DNA of 27,307 bases, taken from the IMG/VR virus record IMGVR_UViG_3300042559_002243, positions 1-27,307 of that record; one strand, given 5' to 3'. Origin of the DNA: a virus. Shown here in pieces: positions 16,260-22,073 of the stretch (position 1 is its first letter; each line of letters begins with the position of its first letter). The notes under the pieces are model-generated. The model made no database searches. It was not told the origin of the DNA and saw only the letters and a program-made list of their open reading frames with translations. Both the position numbers and the translations under genes were made by a program.

Positions 16260-16532
16260 ATGAAAATACATTTATTTGTGCAAGAAGGTTATAGACCTTG
16301 CATGTATGTCGAGACTCAATTAAAGAAAGTGGAAGGTTGGGAAAATGTAGTTACCATTACCAATGCTAAAGAAAATGGAGAATGGTCAGCATTTGCTAAG
16401 AAATGTGGTGTTGAGGCAACGCCAACGCTCGTGGCGTTGACAGATGGCAACATTGTTGCTAAGATGGCAGGGTCTCAGGACATGACTTCTGATTTCTGGA
16501 GGGCTACGGTAGAAAAGCATGGGCATGTTTGA
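16260..16532 (+). CDS. Thioredoxin-like paralogue with degraded active site (YRPC)
   Basis: 90 residues, aligning end to end with the protein at 15973: LFVQEGYRPCMY versus LFVQQGCRACTF, then ETQLKKVEGWENVV, AKKCGVEATPTLVAL and SDFWR. Tyr11 replaces the nucleophilic Cys; Cys14 remains, and the cis-Pro is kept (Pro55). An extra Cys49 is present. A normal two-cysteine reductase is therefore unlikely; it may bind partners, work through one thiol, or pair with the upstream copy. The 3' half uses more G+C-rich codons than its sister. The next gene starts inside its last codons. Confidence 0.75.
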   Translation: MKIHLFVQEGYRPCMYVETQLKKVEGWENVVTITNAKENGEWSAFAKKCGVEATPTLVALTDGNIVAKMAGSQDMTSDFWRATVEKHGHV

Positions 16533-16914
16533 TTATTTCAGATCTTCATATGATCTGGGAGAACAATTTACTAATGTAGTGTGTCAAACCAAAGACATCG
16601 AAGATGGTATTGGTGGCACAATGACTGACTACTGGTTAGATCCTGCTGGTCAGTTGTGGTATCCAGATTATCGTCACACACATACACTTGAAATCTATGA
16701 AGAGGGTCATCCAAAGTATGATCCAAAAAAGAGCTTTTTCAATCATGAATGGATACCAACTGGACAACACGGTAGATATCAACCTCACTACATCACTAAG
16801 TATGTTGAGGTGTATCCCGAACAATGGAAAGGAAAATGGGAAGATTGGCCACACTTAAAAATTCATTTTAAAAATGGTAAAGTACAAGATTACGAGGACA
16901 TCACAGGACGATGA
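16519..16914 (+). CDS. Conserved phage protein (MGMFDYFRSSYDLG family)
   Basis: 131 residues. The N terminus MGMFDYFRSSYDLGEQFTN followed by VVCQTKDIEDGIGGTMTDYW and LDPAGQLWYPDY matches, from memory, a small family common in T4-like phages including cyanophages: a compact beta protein with Trp, Tyr and His clusters. Function unknown. Start 16519 overlaps the preceding gene by 14 bases; ATG 16525 (MFDYF) is the alternative, but GGAGGG at 16498-16503 is nearer 16519. The C-terminal half repeats W/H/Y-rich strands (HEWIPTGQHG, EDWPHLKIHF). The stop overlaps the next start (ATGA). Confidence 0.75.
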   Translation: MGMFDYFRSSYDLGEQFTNVVCQTKDIEDGIGGTMTDYWLDPAGQLWYPDYRHTHTLEIYEEGHPKYDPKKSFFNHEWIPTGQHGRYQPHYITKYVEVYPEQWKGKWEDWPHLKIHFKNGKVQDYEDITGR

Positions 16915-17192
16915 AACTAATTTCTTTTAAGCACCGTTATGATTATGGTCATGACTGGTATGTTCAAATCCTACACACAAAACATTTTGCATTTCTTCAA
17001 GCATCTATTAGTTGGAATGATTATGCCAGCTGGCCATACCTTCAGATCAAATCTGGAACTGGCAGTGTATTCAACTTGATATTCTGGATTTATAGATTCG
17101 GAATTGATTTTGGGTTCCTTGAACATACATGGAACTGGGATTATTTGGAAGACATTGATTCGGAGGAGGAAGATGTACAGCACACCAGTTAG
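16911..17192 (+). CDS. Hypothetical protein with aromatic-rich central segment
   Basis: 93 residues, ATGA overlap with the previous gene. Aromatic-rich: YDYGHDWYVQIL, SWNDYASWPYLQIKSG, then VFNLIFWIYRFGIDFGFLEHTW, which could be a membrane-associated helix or a buried beta/alpha core. The acidic tail EDIDSEEEDVQ coincides with the GGAGGAGGAAG ribosome site for the next gene, so part of its acidity follows from that signal. I recall similar proteins in cyanophages but cannot name a function. Confidence 0.6.
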   Translation: MKLISFKHRYDYGHDWYVQILHTKHFAFLQASISWNDYASWPYLQIKSGTGSVFNLIFWIYRFGIDFGFLEHTWNWDYLEDIDSEEEDVQHTS

Positions 17193-17562
17193 ATCAACAG
17201 CGCCAAAAAAGAATAATAGAACCACCTTGAATTGGTGGGAGTATTGGGTTGGTCATTGTTGGATGACAGGATGGCAAAGCATTGGCATTAACTTTAGAGT
17301 GTGGGCAGATCTAATTGGATCTTCCTATGAGAATTATGCTTTACTTAAAGATGTTGATCCAGAACAAGAATGTATTGAATGGTTCTGGGTTGGACTGAAT
17401 GACGATGATGTTTATCCTAAAGAATTTCTTGAAGGTTTAATGGAAATGATGGATCGTATTGATCGAGGAGAAGAAAAACTCATTCCACTTGATGAAGATT
17501 TCTTTGATAGGTTGAAAGAACTTACTGATGGTGTTGAATTAAATAAGGAGGATTTTAAATGA
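17173..17562 (+). CDS. Hypothetical acidic protein, 129 residues
   Basis: Start set at ATG 17173 (MYSTPVRSTAPKKN) rather than 17104, because GGAGGAGGA at 17162-17170 directly precedes it and the longer form would overlap the upstream gene by nearly 90 bases. Basic N terminus, then WWEYWVGHCWMTGWQSIGINFRVWADLIG and an acidic helical half (DPEQECIEWFW, EFLEGLMEMMDRIDRGEEK, DRLKELTDGVEL). No known domain recognised. The last codons carry AAGGAGG at 17546-17552 for the gene at 17559. Confidence 0.6.
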   Translation: MYSTPVRSTAPKKNNRTTLNWWEYWVGHCWMTGWQSIGINFRVWADLIGSSYENYALLKDVDPEQECIEWFWVGLNDDDVYPKEFLEGLMEMMDRIDRGEEKLIPLDEDFFDRLKELTDGVELNKEDFK

Positions 17563-17765
17563 GTGATAGAGCACAAAAACTGATGGATTCTGTATGGCAT
17601 GAAAGAAATACTTGGGCAAATACAGAACAAAAACTTGTTGCAGCAATCATAAGAAAAAGCATTGAATATTGTAAAACATTGACTGCATCTAAGCTTGATA
17701 ATTTATCAGTAATTGATAAAAATGATATTCTTCAATTATCAAAAGAAATTGAAAATATTAAATAA
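17559..17765 (+). CDS. Distant member of the (E/V)EAL small-protein family
   Basis: 68 residues, ATGA overlap with the preceding gene. The opening SDRAQKLMDSVWHER corresponds to TERAQKVKEAFWEN of the paralogue at 22475. A middle AAIIRKSIEYC matches the A(A/L)xxIR segment, and the ending NDILQLSKEIENIK takes the place of the ELEAL helix. The predicted form is a short all-helical hairpin. It lies about 4.5 kb from the main array and is much more AT-rich, so the family is old or spread by recombination. No function known. Confidence 0.6.
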   Translation: MSDRAQKLMDSVWHERNTWANTEQKLVAAIIRKSIEYCKTLTASKLDNLSVIDKNDILQLSKEIENIK

Positions 17766-17786
17766 AATATACCTATAATTAAAAAA

Positions 17787-18047
17787 ATGGAACAAATTAA
17801 ATTGCGTAATATAGAATTTCGCTGGTCAGAAGAGTATCAACGTTATGAACTAATTAAATGGAATGGTGATCCATATTATTTTACAATTGCCTTATATGAT
17901 AAAACTGATAGAGGTTATGAATTAAGAATAGTACGACCATCCTTATTTTTCCAAGATAAAGATAGTTGGACTGTTGCAAAACATTCTATAACATTTTTGA
18001 AACGTGATTTTGATCAAAACATTACTGCAGAAGAAGTTGACACTTGA
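17787..18047 (+). CDS. Hypothetical 86-residue protein ending inside P1 cassette
   Basis: 86 residues: MEQIKLRNIEFRWSEEYQRYELIKW, a likely beta-rich fold with alternating aromatic residues, then TVAKHSITFLKRDF. AT-rich. A TATAAT at 17774-17779 with TTGAAA at 17749-17754 lies directly upstream, but the 19-base spacer and near-leaderless start make it a weak promoter candidate. The last three codons GAC-ACT-TGA are part of the dyad of promoter cassette P1. Function unknown. Confidence 0.55.
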   Translation: MEQIKLRNIEFRWSEEYQRYELIKWNGDPYYFTIALYDKTDRGYELRIVRPSLFFQDKDSWTVAKHSITFLKRDFDQNITAEEVDT

Positions 18048-18094
18048 TTAACTGTCATACTTCATGTTGCATGAAACGAGTTTTAATTTACAAT
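18037..18094 (+). promoter_or_regulatory. Promoter cassette P1 with dyad element
   Basis: Contains TGACACTTGATTAACTGTCA (18038-18057), a near-perfect dyad TGACA-c-TT...AA-c-TGTCA; a hairpin TTCATG-TTG-CATGAA (18061-18075); a -35 candidate TTGCAT (18067-18072); and the -10 TACAAT (18089-18094), 16 bases on. GACACTT begins exactly 50 bases before the -10, as in P2, P3 and P4. Expected to drive the two genes at 18116-18693. The dyad could be an operator or an RNA hairpin ending the upstream transcript. Confidence 0.65.
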
Positions 18095-18115
18095 GATTTC
18101 AGTTGAATTAAATCA

Positions 18116-18313
18116 ATGACCTACGACCAACTTTACGAGCACATTACCTTTTACGTTTCTCAAGAACTTGATGACAAGCGTAAAGCATGTTTGATTCTTG
18201 GTGCATTTATGGAGTTTAACCTTGATTGTCTTGATGAAGGTGTAGACCCTCGCACAATTGATATGACTGGATTTATTAAAGAGAAAGTTGATGAACTGGA
18301 GGCAATCAAATGA
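18116..18313 (+). CDS. Hypothetical 65-residue protein, first gene of P1 unit
   Basis: 65 residues: MTYDQLYEHITFYVSQEL, KRKACLILGAFMEFNLDCLDEG, then FIKEKVDELEAIK. All-helical and acidic. The ELEAI ending and length recall the small paralogues at 22066-23086, but the shared part coincides with the GGAGG (18298-18302) that serves the next start, so homology is uncertain. No Shine-Dalgarno sequence at its own start, about 15 bases after the expected P1 transcription start. Confidence 0.55.
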   Translation: MTYDQLYEHITFYVSQELDDKRKACLILGAFMEFNLDCLDEGVDPRTIDMTGFIKEKVDELEAIK

Positions 18314-18693
18314 GCGGTGGACATTTTGGAGACTGTGGTTACGATTACTACAAGGTAGCACAGTTTGCTGATGAACTTGAAGTAGAAATTGCCAATAATG
18401 GTAAAGAAGGGAATGCAGAGGATAGTTATTCTTGGTATCCTGATCACGAACCAGAAGTAATTGAGTATCTCAAACAACAACTACCTAAACTTCGTAAGAT
18501 GGCAGAGATTATGAGAATTGTAGATTATTTGTATTCTGGAGATATTGGTGATGATAACTTTTTTGGACGAATAAACGAAGTGGAAGCAAAGTATAATGAT
18601 CCTATTCAGCAGATCTTAAATGATCCTGATGATAACTTGAATGAAAGGATCGCAAATGCTATGCAAGAAGCAATAGCAGAATATGACACTTGA
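18310..18693 (+). CDS. Conserved MSGGHF-type phage protein
   Basis: 127 residues starting MSGGHFGDCGYDYYKVAQFADELEVEI. The MSGGHF-x-Y opening, followed by an (A/I)D-ELE helix, PEVIEYLKQQLPKLRKMAEIMRIVDYLYSGDIGDD and an acidic end, is a pattern I know from many phages and bacteria, always as an uncharacterised small protein. It has GGAGG seven bases before ATG 18310 and ATGA overlap with the upstream gene. It ends YDT-stop within the dyad of P2. No enzymatic motif recognised. Confidence 0.7.
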   Translation: MSGGHFGDCGYDYYKVAQFADELEVEIANNGKEGNAEDSYSWYPDHEPEVIEYLKQQLPKLRKMAEIMRIVDYLYSGDIGDDNFFGRINEVEAKYNDPIQQILNDPDDNLNERIANAMQEAIAEYDT

Positions 18694-18740
18694 TCAACTG
18701 TCACACTCCATGTTGTATGGGGTGTCTTTTGGTCTATAAT
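18684..18740 (+). promoter_or_regulatory. Promoter cassette P2 with dyad element
   Basis: TGACACTTGATCAACTGTCA (18684-18703) is a 20-base dyad broken only at one symmetric pair. A hairpin TCCATG-TTG-TATGGG (18707-18721) holds the same place as in P1 but with changed, still pairing bases. A -35 candidate TTGTAT (18713-18718) is followed after 16 bases by a perfect TATAAT (18735-18740). Transcription would begin near 18747 and serve the genes from 18762 to 21699. P1 and P2 align over the whole cassette. Confidence 0.75.
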
Positions 18741-18761
18741 GACAGCACACGCAACAAAGCG

Positions 18762-18932
18762 ATGACAGACCAACACACCATCAACGTCCAGATTGCTGAC
18801 ACGCTTGAGAAAATCCAAGAGATCAACCCTGTCCTGTATGGTATGTGGTATAGTAAGTTGTATCCTCCTCATGGTGACAACAAACACTGGACTACTGAAA
18901 CTCTTGCCCGATTGAACAATCTTTTGAAATGA
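18762..18932 (+). CDS. Hypothetical 56-residue protein, first gene of P2 unit
   Basis: Start set at ATG 18762 (MTDQHTINVQIADTLEKI), because the longer frame from 18690 would begin upstream of the P2 -10 box. 56 residues: a helix DTLEKIQEINPVLYGMW, SKLYPPHGDNKHW, and a short helix TTETLARLNNLLK. The layout of helix, loop and final (L/I)xxLL helix is like several neighbours. No ribosome site seen. The stop overlaps the next ATG (ATGA). Confidence 0.55.
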   Translation: MTDQHTINVQIADTLEKIQEINPVLYGMWYSKLYPPHGDNKHWTTETLARLNNLLK

Positions 18933-19102
18933 TCAGAACAATTCTTAATCAGTTTCCAGTTAAGTATGGATCTTATACTGCTGAAGGTAACAAGATCCGC
19001 CGAACATTCTCCAACGGTTTCAGTTACATCGTAGAAGAATTTAACTCACCAGAAGAAGCACAACGCATCGTAAAAGATCTCAATCAACTTTTAAGCAAAT
19101 GA
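18929..19102 (+). CDS. Hypothetical 57-residue protein
   Basis: ATGA overlap at both ends (18929 and 19099). 57 residues: MIRTILNQFPVKYGSYTAEGNK, RRTFSNGFSYIVEEFNSPEEAQRIVKDLNQLLSK. Two or three strands followed by a helix starting at SPEEAQ, a compact beta-alpha form typical of tiny phage proteins. The frame is confirmed by tight coupling to both neighbours. Function unknown. Confidence 0.6.
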   Translation: MIRTILNQFPVKYGSYTAEGNKIRRTFSNGFSYIVEEFNSPEEAQRIVKDLNQLLSK

Positions 19103-19386
19103 CTGAAACCAAAACCTATCCCTACCTCAAATACATTCCACATTTTGTTGCAATTCGGTTGATTGTGCTTGGTCCGTTTGCGATTGCACAATCAACGGCA
19201 GAGTTTATTTCCAACTCTCTGGACAATGTGTGCCATAAGATTGATAAATTTCTTCCATCACCTTATGTTGAAAAGCAAGTAGAATGGGATCAGTTGCCCA
19301 AACGAAATCAAGAAGCGATTGAGTATCTTGCAAAGAAACGAGACACTACCAAAGAACGAATTCTCATTCAAACTGTGAAACCATGA
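19099..19386 (+). CDS. Hypothetical protein with hydrophobic N-terminal segment
   Basis: 95 residues. Residues about 14-31 (PHFVAIRLIVLGPFAIAQ) are hydrophobic with one Arg, so the protein may sit at or in the membrane by a single helix. The rest is charged (DKFLPSPYVEKQVEWDQLPKRNQEAIEYLAKKRDTTKERIL). The final part resembles a short helix-turn-helix-like pair but without a convincing match. ATGA coupled on both sides. Confidence 0.55.
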   Translation: MTETKTYPYLKYIPHFVAIRLIVLGPFAIAQSTAEFISNSLDNVCHKIDKFLPSPYVEKQVEWDQLPKRNQEAIEYLAKKRDTTKERILIQTVKP

Positions 19387-19622
19387 CTAAATCATTACCA
19401 CAAAAAACACACGCAGAGACACTAATCAAGGTCACAGAAGAATATACTTTACGACCCAAAACAGGTGATCGTGCTCGGGTATGTATTGCTACTCTTCAGT
19501 ATCTGCTGGATAACTTTGCTTATGATTTTGATTATGATGTAAATGGTTGGGGTGGTTCTGTTAAATGTGTAGAAACTGAAGACATTGAACATCTTATTTA
19601 CCAACTGCAAAAACTGAAATGA
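19383..19622 (+). CDS. Distant member of the (E/V)EAL small-protein family
   Basis: 79 residues. DRARVCIATLQYLLDNFAYDFDYDVNG and ETEDIEHLIYQLQKLK align with AAAIRAMADSFAYDDNG and TADDFYEIANELEAL of the paralogue at 22889, with a GWGGSVKCV insertion between. The shared scheme is helix, FAYD-type loop, helix. ATGA coupling at both ends. The function of the family is unknown; the link is by eye and needs profile confirmation. Confidence 0.6.
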   Translation: MTKSLPQKTHAETLIKVTEEYTLRPKTGDRARVCIATLQYLLDNFAYDFDYDVNGWGGSVKCVETEDIEHLIYQLQKLK

Positions 19623-19927
19623 TCGAAATCACATTTACAAGAGAAGAACTCCATCATCTTTATGAGGTTCTTCTTAGAAATCATATTCAAGTCAAACAAT
19701 CAGTAATTGATAAGATTGGTAAAGAACTTATTGCCGATGAAATCTTTGATCTTCTTGACGATCTTGAGTGTTTAGATGCTCATTTAGAAGAAGAATGGCA
19801 AGACAAACTATGGTATGATGACCCAGAAGACGAGCACACTATTGCTGTAAAGAGAGATCCTAAAATGTGGAATCGCCAAACAATTGCTGAACTCAAAACT
19901 CTTATTGGTAAATTGGAGGCAAAATGA
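19619..19927 (+). CDS. Hypothetical acidic helical protein, 102 residues
   Basis: 102 residues: MIEITFTREELHHLYEVLLRNHIQ, then IGKELIADEIFDLLDDLECLDAHLEEEW and TIAELKTLIGKLEAK. Strongly acidic and helical. It opens like a helix-rich protein often found in phages (TxEELxxLYxVLLxNH), and the two inner helices could form an antiparallel pair. Its last codons GGAGGCAAAATGA carry the ribosome site (19915-19919) for the next gene. Confidence 0.6.
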   Translation: MIEITFTREELHHLYEVLLRNHIQVKQSVIDKIGKELIADEIFDLLDDLECLDAHLEEEWQDKLWYDDPEDEHTIAVKRDPKMWNRQTIAELKTLIGKLEAK

Positions 19928-20100
19928 ACTACCTTTGCCTTGTTGATGGTATCGTAGAATATGGCAGCACAGACCTCAACAACTTCAACCATTATCGTAT
20001 GATGTATTACGAAGACCACAAAGATGCTGAAAATGTGGAGTATCTTGTGCTGACTGATGAAGAGTATGGTGCTATGTTCCCTGTGGAGGATGAAGAATGA
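19924..20100 (+). CDS. Hypothetical 58-residue protein
   Basis: 58 residues from ATG 19924, with GGAGG four bases upstream. MNYLCLVDGIVEYGSTDLNNF...HYRMMYYEDHKDAENVEYLVLTDEEYGAMFPVEDEE looks like a small beta-alpha-beta fold with an acidic end. It overlaps both neighbours by ATGA. GGAGGATGAAGA just before the stop serves the next start at 20097. No family recognised. Confidence 0.6.
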   Translation: MNYLCLVDGIVEYGSTDLNNFNHYRMMYYEDHKDAENVEYLVLTDEEYGAMFPVEDEE

Positions 20101-20276
20101 CTGACACCTGGAAGAAATGGAATATCTGGACTTCTATTCATCTCTTTGAGTATTGTGTGTATTCTTGGAGAAATCATATGTGGAACCATCTTGATGGGTA
20201 TCCTAATGAAACCAGAATGAGAAACTTGTTCTGGCACTATCTAAACTATGGAAACACAAACACTTATTATGACTAA
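20097..20276 (+). CDS. Hypothetical Trp/Tyr-rich 59-residue protein
   Basis: 59 residues: MTDTWKKWNIWTSIHLFEYCVYSWRNHMWNHL, DGYPNETRMRNLFWHYLNYGNTNTYYD. Unusually rich in Trp (six), Tyr and His. Such composition appears in several neighbours (16911, 21149, 23301) and may reflect interaction surfaces or membrane-interface binding; this is inference. Preceded by GGAGGA at 20085-20090. A minus-strand frame over the same DNA is rejected. Confidence 0.55.
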   Translation: MTDTWKKWNIWTSIHLFEYCVYSWRNHMWNHLDGYPNETRMRNLFWHYLNYGNTNTYYD

Positions 20277-20550
20277 CGAAGAACTCCCAGTATCAAATGA
20301 ATTCATCACATTTGTAAGAATTCAACTTGACCACGAACAAAAACAACAACTCAATCGTTTCCTAAATCTCCATTATCTTGGTGATGTGAATTGTAATGAG
20401 TATGATGAGAACTTCAAACTTGTTCCCAAATACCCAGAGAAAGAAACAGAAGAGTTCAAAAATGCTATGTGGAGAGCAAATATGGTTCACGATTATCAAG
20501 TCAAAGTTGTGTATGATGTAAATGGTAAATGTAAATTGGAGTTGCTATGA
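20269..20550 (+). CDS. Hypothetical 93-residue protein
   Basis: Start set at ATG 20269 (MTNEELPVSNEFITF): ATGACTAAC is the same opening as several small genes here and overlaps the previous stop by 8 bases. ATG 20248 in the same frame would add seven residues with a 29-base overlap. The protein has FVRIQLDHEQKQQLNRFLNLHYLGD (strand then helix), an acidic middle and VKVVYDVNGKCKLELL. No known domain. GGAG at 20538-20541 serves the next gene. Confidence 0.55.
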   Translation: MTNEELPVSNEFITFVRIQLDHEQKQQLNRFLNLHYLGDVNCNEYDENFKLVPKYPEKETEEFKNAMWRANMVHDYQVKVVYDVNGKCKLELL

Positions 20551-20801
20551 ACTACGAAACTGAAATCATCAACGGACATACAGCAGTTGTCCGTCATTTC
20601 TTCAAACCACACGAAATCAAAGTTGGTTCCCGTTGGATTGGTTCTTCTGGTAGTATTGTTGTGGTTGAGGGCATCAATCAGTATGGTTCTACTGGCACTT
20701 GGTATGAGGTTGTTTATTCCTGGGAAGAGAATGGTGTGAAGAAAACACACGACAAAGACCAATTTGCCTTTCAATGTCGTTATTGTTTGATTGTAGGATG
20801 A
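20547..20801 (+). CDS. Small SH3-like phage protein
   Basis: 84 residues, ATGA-coupled. The pattern IKVGSRWIGSSGSIVVVEGINQ...WYEVVYSWEENGVKKTHDKDQF resembles small phage proteins of the DUF1653-like type (VGxxWxHKxGxxYxVxxI, VVYRxxxG, Fxx), probably an SH3-like beta barrel that may bind protein or nucleic acid. The C terminus AFQCRYCLIVG has two Cys separated by Arg-Tyr. Function unknown; the family link is tentative. Confidence 0.55.
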   Translation: MNYETEIINGHTAVVRHFFKPHEIKVGSRWIGSSGSIVVVEGINQYGSTGTWYEVVYSWEENGVKKTHDKDQFAFQCRYCLIVG

Positions 20802-21055
20802 AACTCTTCCAATACGATAAAAAAGTTTGGGACGATGGTGATACTGACCGCACCTGGCAGTTTGGTATCATCAACAATAAAACATTACTTTGGGTTCATT
20901 ATGAAAATCCCAGTCGTTTAGTTTTTAGTGATGGTGGATTACACATCCTATTCTCATTTTTTACTAATTCTTTATTTGGAGTAGATTTTCAACTTGGTAA
21001 GGTTGGTTTGAGTTTTAACTTTTTTACCGAATACTTTGATGGGTGGAGTGACTGA
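20798..21055 (+). CDS. Hypothetical beta-rich protein, 85 residues
   Basis: Start set at ATG 20798, overlapping the previous stop as ATGA; an upstream in-frame ATG at 20774 is less likely. MKLFQYDKKVWDDGDTDRTWQFGIINNKTLLWVHYENPSRLVF, then LHILFSFFTNSLFGVDFQLGKVGLSFNFFTEYFDGWSD. Strand-rich and aromatic. It shares the general style of the aromatic protein at 16911 but no clear alignment. TGATG coupling to the next tiny gene. Confidence 0.55.
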   Translation: MKLFQYDKKVWDDGDTDRTWQFGIINNKTLLWVHYENPSRLVFSDGGLHILFSFFTNSLFGVDFQLGKVGLSFNFFTEYFDGWSD

Positions 21056-21156
21056 TGTTCAACTTCAAAGAGGACTGGGAAGAACCAACCAAAAAAGCAA
21101 TTCAACAAATTATTTCCTATAAGGGATACATTCCATCCAAAGACCTCAATGACTAA
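21055..21156 (+). CDS. 33-residue microprotein
   Basis: ATG 21055 shares a base with the previous stop (TGATG) and has GGAG at 21044-21047 upstream. It encodes MFNFKEDWEEPTKKAIQQII, SYKGYIPSKDLND, a charged helix with a short tail, and overlaps the next start by 8 bases. It would be dismissed alone, but the chain of overlaps at both ends makes translation likely. Function unknown. Confidence 0.45.
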   Translation: MFNFKEDWEEPTKKAIQQIISYKGYIPSKDLND

Positions 21157-21325
21157 ACTCTACAATCGTCCTATAAACTTCTTTGAGAAAATCCAAGTTG
21201 GTTGGTGGTGGATAGGACAAATCTTTGATGAATGGTGCCATACTATGAGAAGTGAAGACGGGGAGTTCTTTAACTATCTTCAAAGTGATTATGTCCGTTA
21301 TGAACAGGAGATGTATTATGACTGA
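21149..21325 (+). CDS. Hypothetical 58-residue aromatic protein
   Basis: 58 residues: MTKLYNRPINFFEKIQVGWWWIGQIFDEW, then CHTMRSEDGEFFNYLQSDYVRYEQEMYYD. Three consecutive Trp in an amphipathic segment could bind a membrane surface. It shares the ending YYD and the opening style with the gene at 20097 (ends YYD) and may be a divergent relative. It overlaps the genes on both sides by 8 bases, with the recurring form ATGAC(T)-GAC/AAC. Confidence 0.5.
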   Translation: MTKLYNRPINFFEKIQVGWWWIGQIFDEWCHTMRSEDGEFFNYLQSDYVRYEQEMYYD

Positions 21326-21533
21326 CGAACAAATCCTTGAACTTGTGAGATTTCACTTTGAAGAGGGTGGGTTGAGAGACGATGGTAGTTGTTCTGAATA
21401 TTTCGGAACTCCTGAAGATTTTATTGATTTTGCTCAAGCAATCTATGAAATTGGCAATGAGAATGGTTGGGAAAGTCACCAAGAAAGTGTATCCCTGAAC
21501 TCCTCTTATCCTACTGATTATAACTATGACTAA
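21318..21533 (+). CDS. MT(D/N)EQILEL family protein, copy 1
   Basis: Start at ATG 21318 (MTDEQILELVRFHFEEGG), supported by the paralogue at 22654 that begins with nearly the same bases; the longer frame from 21252 overlaps the previous gene deeply. 71 residues with YFGTPEDFIDFAQAIYEIGNENGWESH. The paralogue has FSGTAEKIIQFAQAI at the same point. An EQILEL helix, an acidic loop and a GTxExxIxFAQAI helix form the conserved scheme. Ser/Tyr/Asn-rich tail. Function unknown. Confidence 0.65.
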   Translation: MTDEQILELVRFHFEEGGLRDDGSCSEYFGTPEDFIDFAQAIYEIGNENGWESHQESVSLNSSYPTDYNYD

Positions 21534-21699
21534 ACTACTCAAATACATCAAATCTCTAAAAACAATCTATGTTCCTTCACTTTGGTTTGGTGTTTTGTTA
21601 GTTGCTTTGTTCTTTCCACAGTATGTTTTGTGGTTTATGTTTGGAACTGCTTGGGGAGTATTGTGGATGATTGCTTATAATTGGTTTCACGACAAATAA
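21526..21699 (+). CDS. Small two-pass membrane protein
   Basis: 57 residues. MTKLLKYIKSLKTI is basic; residues about 15-31 (VPSLWFGVLLVALFFPQ) and 34-51 (VLWFMFGTAWGVLWMIAY) are membrane helices; the tail is NWFHDK. By the positive-inside rule both ends face the cytoplasm. It is the last gene before cassette P3. Small size and topology would fit holin-like, superinfection-exclusion or membrane-modifying proteins, but nothing specific supports any of these. Confidence 0.6.
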   Translation: MTKLLKYIKSLKTIYVPSLWFGVLLVALFFPQYVLWFMFGTAWGVLWMIAYNWFHDK

Positions 21700-21756
21700 G
21701 GACACTTCCCAAACTGTCCACTGACCTCACCACAGACCCTGTGGATGCCTTATAAT
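21700..21756 (+). promoter_or_regulatory. Promoter cassette P3
   Basis: GACACTT at 21701 begins exactly 50 bases before a perfect TATAAT (21751-21756). The dyad GGACA...TGTCC (21700-21719) keeps its symmetry although the outer pair differs from P1/P2 (G-C instead of T-A). A perfect hairpin CCACAG-ACC-CTGTGG spans 21730-21744. No good -35 is seen at 16-17 bases (ACCACA at 21729-21734). The stretch from GATGCCT to ACAAA, covering the -10 and start site, is almost identical to P4. Drives the genes from 21778 to 26734. Confidence 0.7.
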
Positions 21757-21777
21757 ATTCTCATACACAAAAGTCAA

Positions 21778-21909
21778 ATGCCTGACGACCTTCAAAGAGA
21801 AGAAGAACTATTCTTCAAAGCACTTGAAGAATACAAAGAGAAAAAATCACAAGAACCAACAGACAAAACCACAAACACTCTACCAGCAGTAATCGCAGCA
21901 GTATTATGA
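21778..21909 (+). CDS. 43-residue acidic protein, first gene of P3 unit
   Basis: MPDDLQREEELFFKALEEYK, then EKKSQEPTDKTTNTLPAVIAAVL. A charged helix followed by a flexible, Thr-rich part and a hydrophobic end. It starts about 15 bases after the expected P3 transcription start, and its stop overlaps the next ATG (ATGA). Too short for family assignment; reality rests on position and coupling. Confidence 0.5.
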   Translation: MPDDLQREEELFFKALEEYKEKKSQEPTDKTTNTLPAVIAAVL

Positions 21910-22073
21910 CCCTTACAAAAGATAGGATTGTATATTATAGTGCTTGGGTAGTTTGGATTTCTTGTTGTCTATCTCCTACATTTTTTGTTGCATATCTTTT
22001 GCATCAACAGTATGATTTTGATATAAAAATGAATGAATTAAGAACAGAACTTATAGGAGTGAAGAATGACTGA
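21906..22073 (+). CDS. Small one-pass membrane protein
   Basis: 55 residues: MTLTKDRIVYY, a membrane helix at about 11-32 (SAWVVWISCCLSPTFFVAYLL, with two adjacent Cys), then HQQYDFDIKMNELRTELIGVKND as a charged helix. ATGA overlap with the upstream gene, 8-base overlap with the first (E/V)EAL paralogue. AGGAG at 22055-22059 in its 3' end serves that paralogue. Function unknown. Confidence 0.55.
   Translation: MTLTKDRIVYYSAWVVWISCCLSPTFFVAYLLHQQYDFDIKMNELRTELIGVKND

Noticed and set aside
17749-17779. Sigma70-type promoter TTGAAA / TATAAT before 17787
   Set aside because: The 19-base spacer and a start site falling on the ATG itself in very AT-rich DNA make it no better than chance; mentioned only in the gene entry.
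20007-20237. Minus-strand frame of 76 codons
   Set aside because: It lies across two + strand genes linked by ATGA overlap and GGAGGA; no supporting signals.
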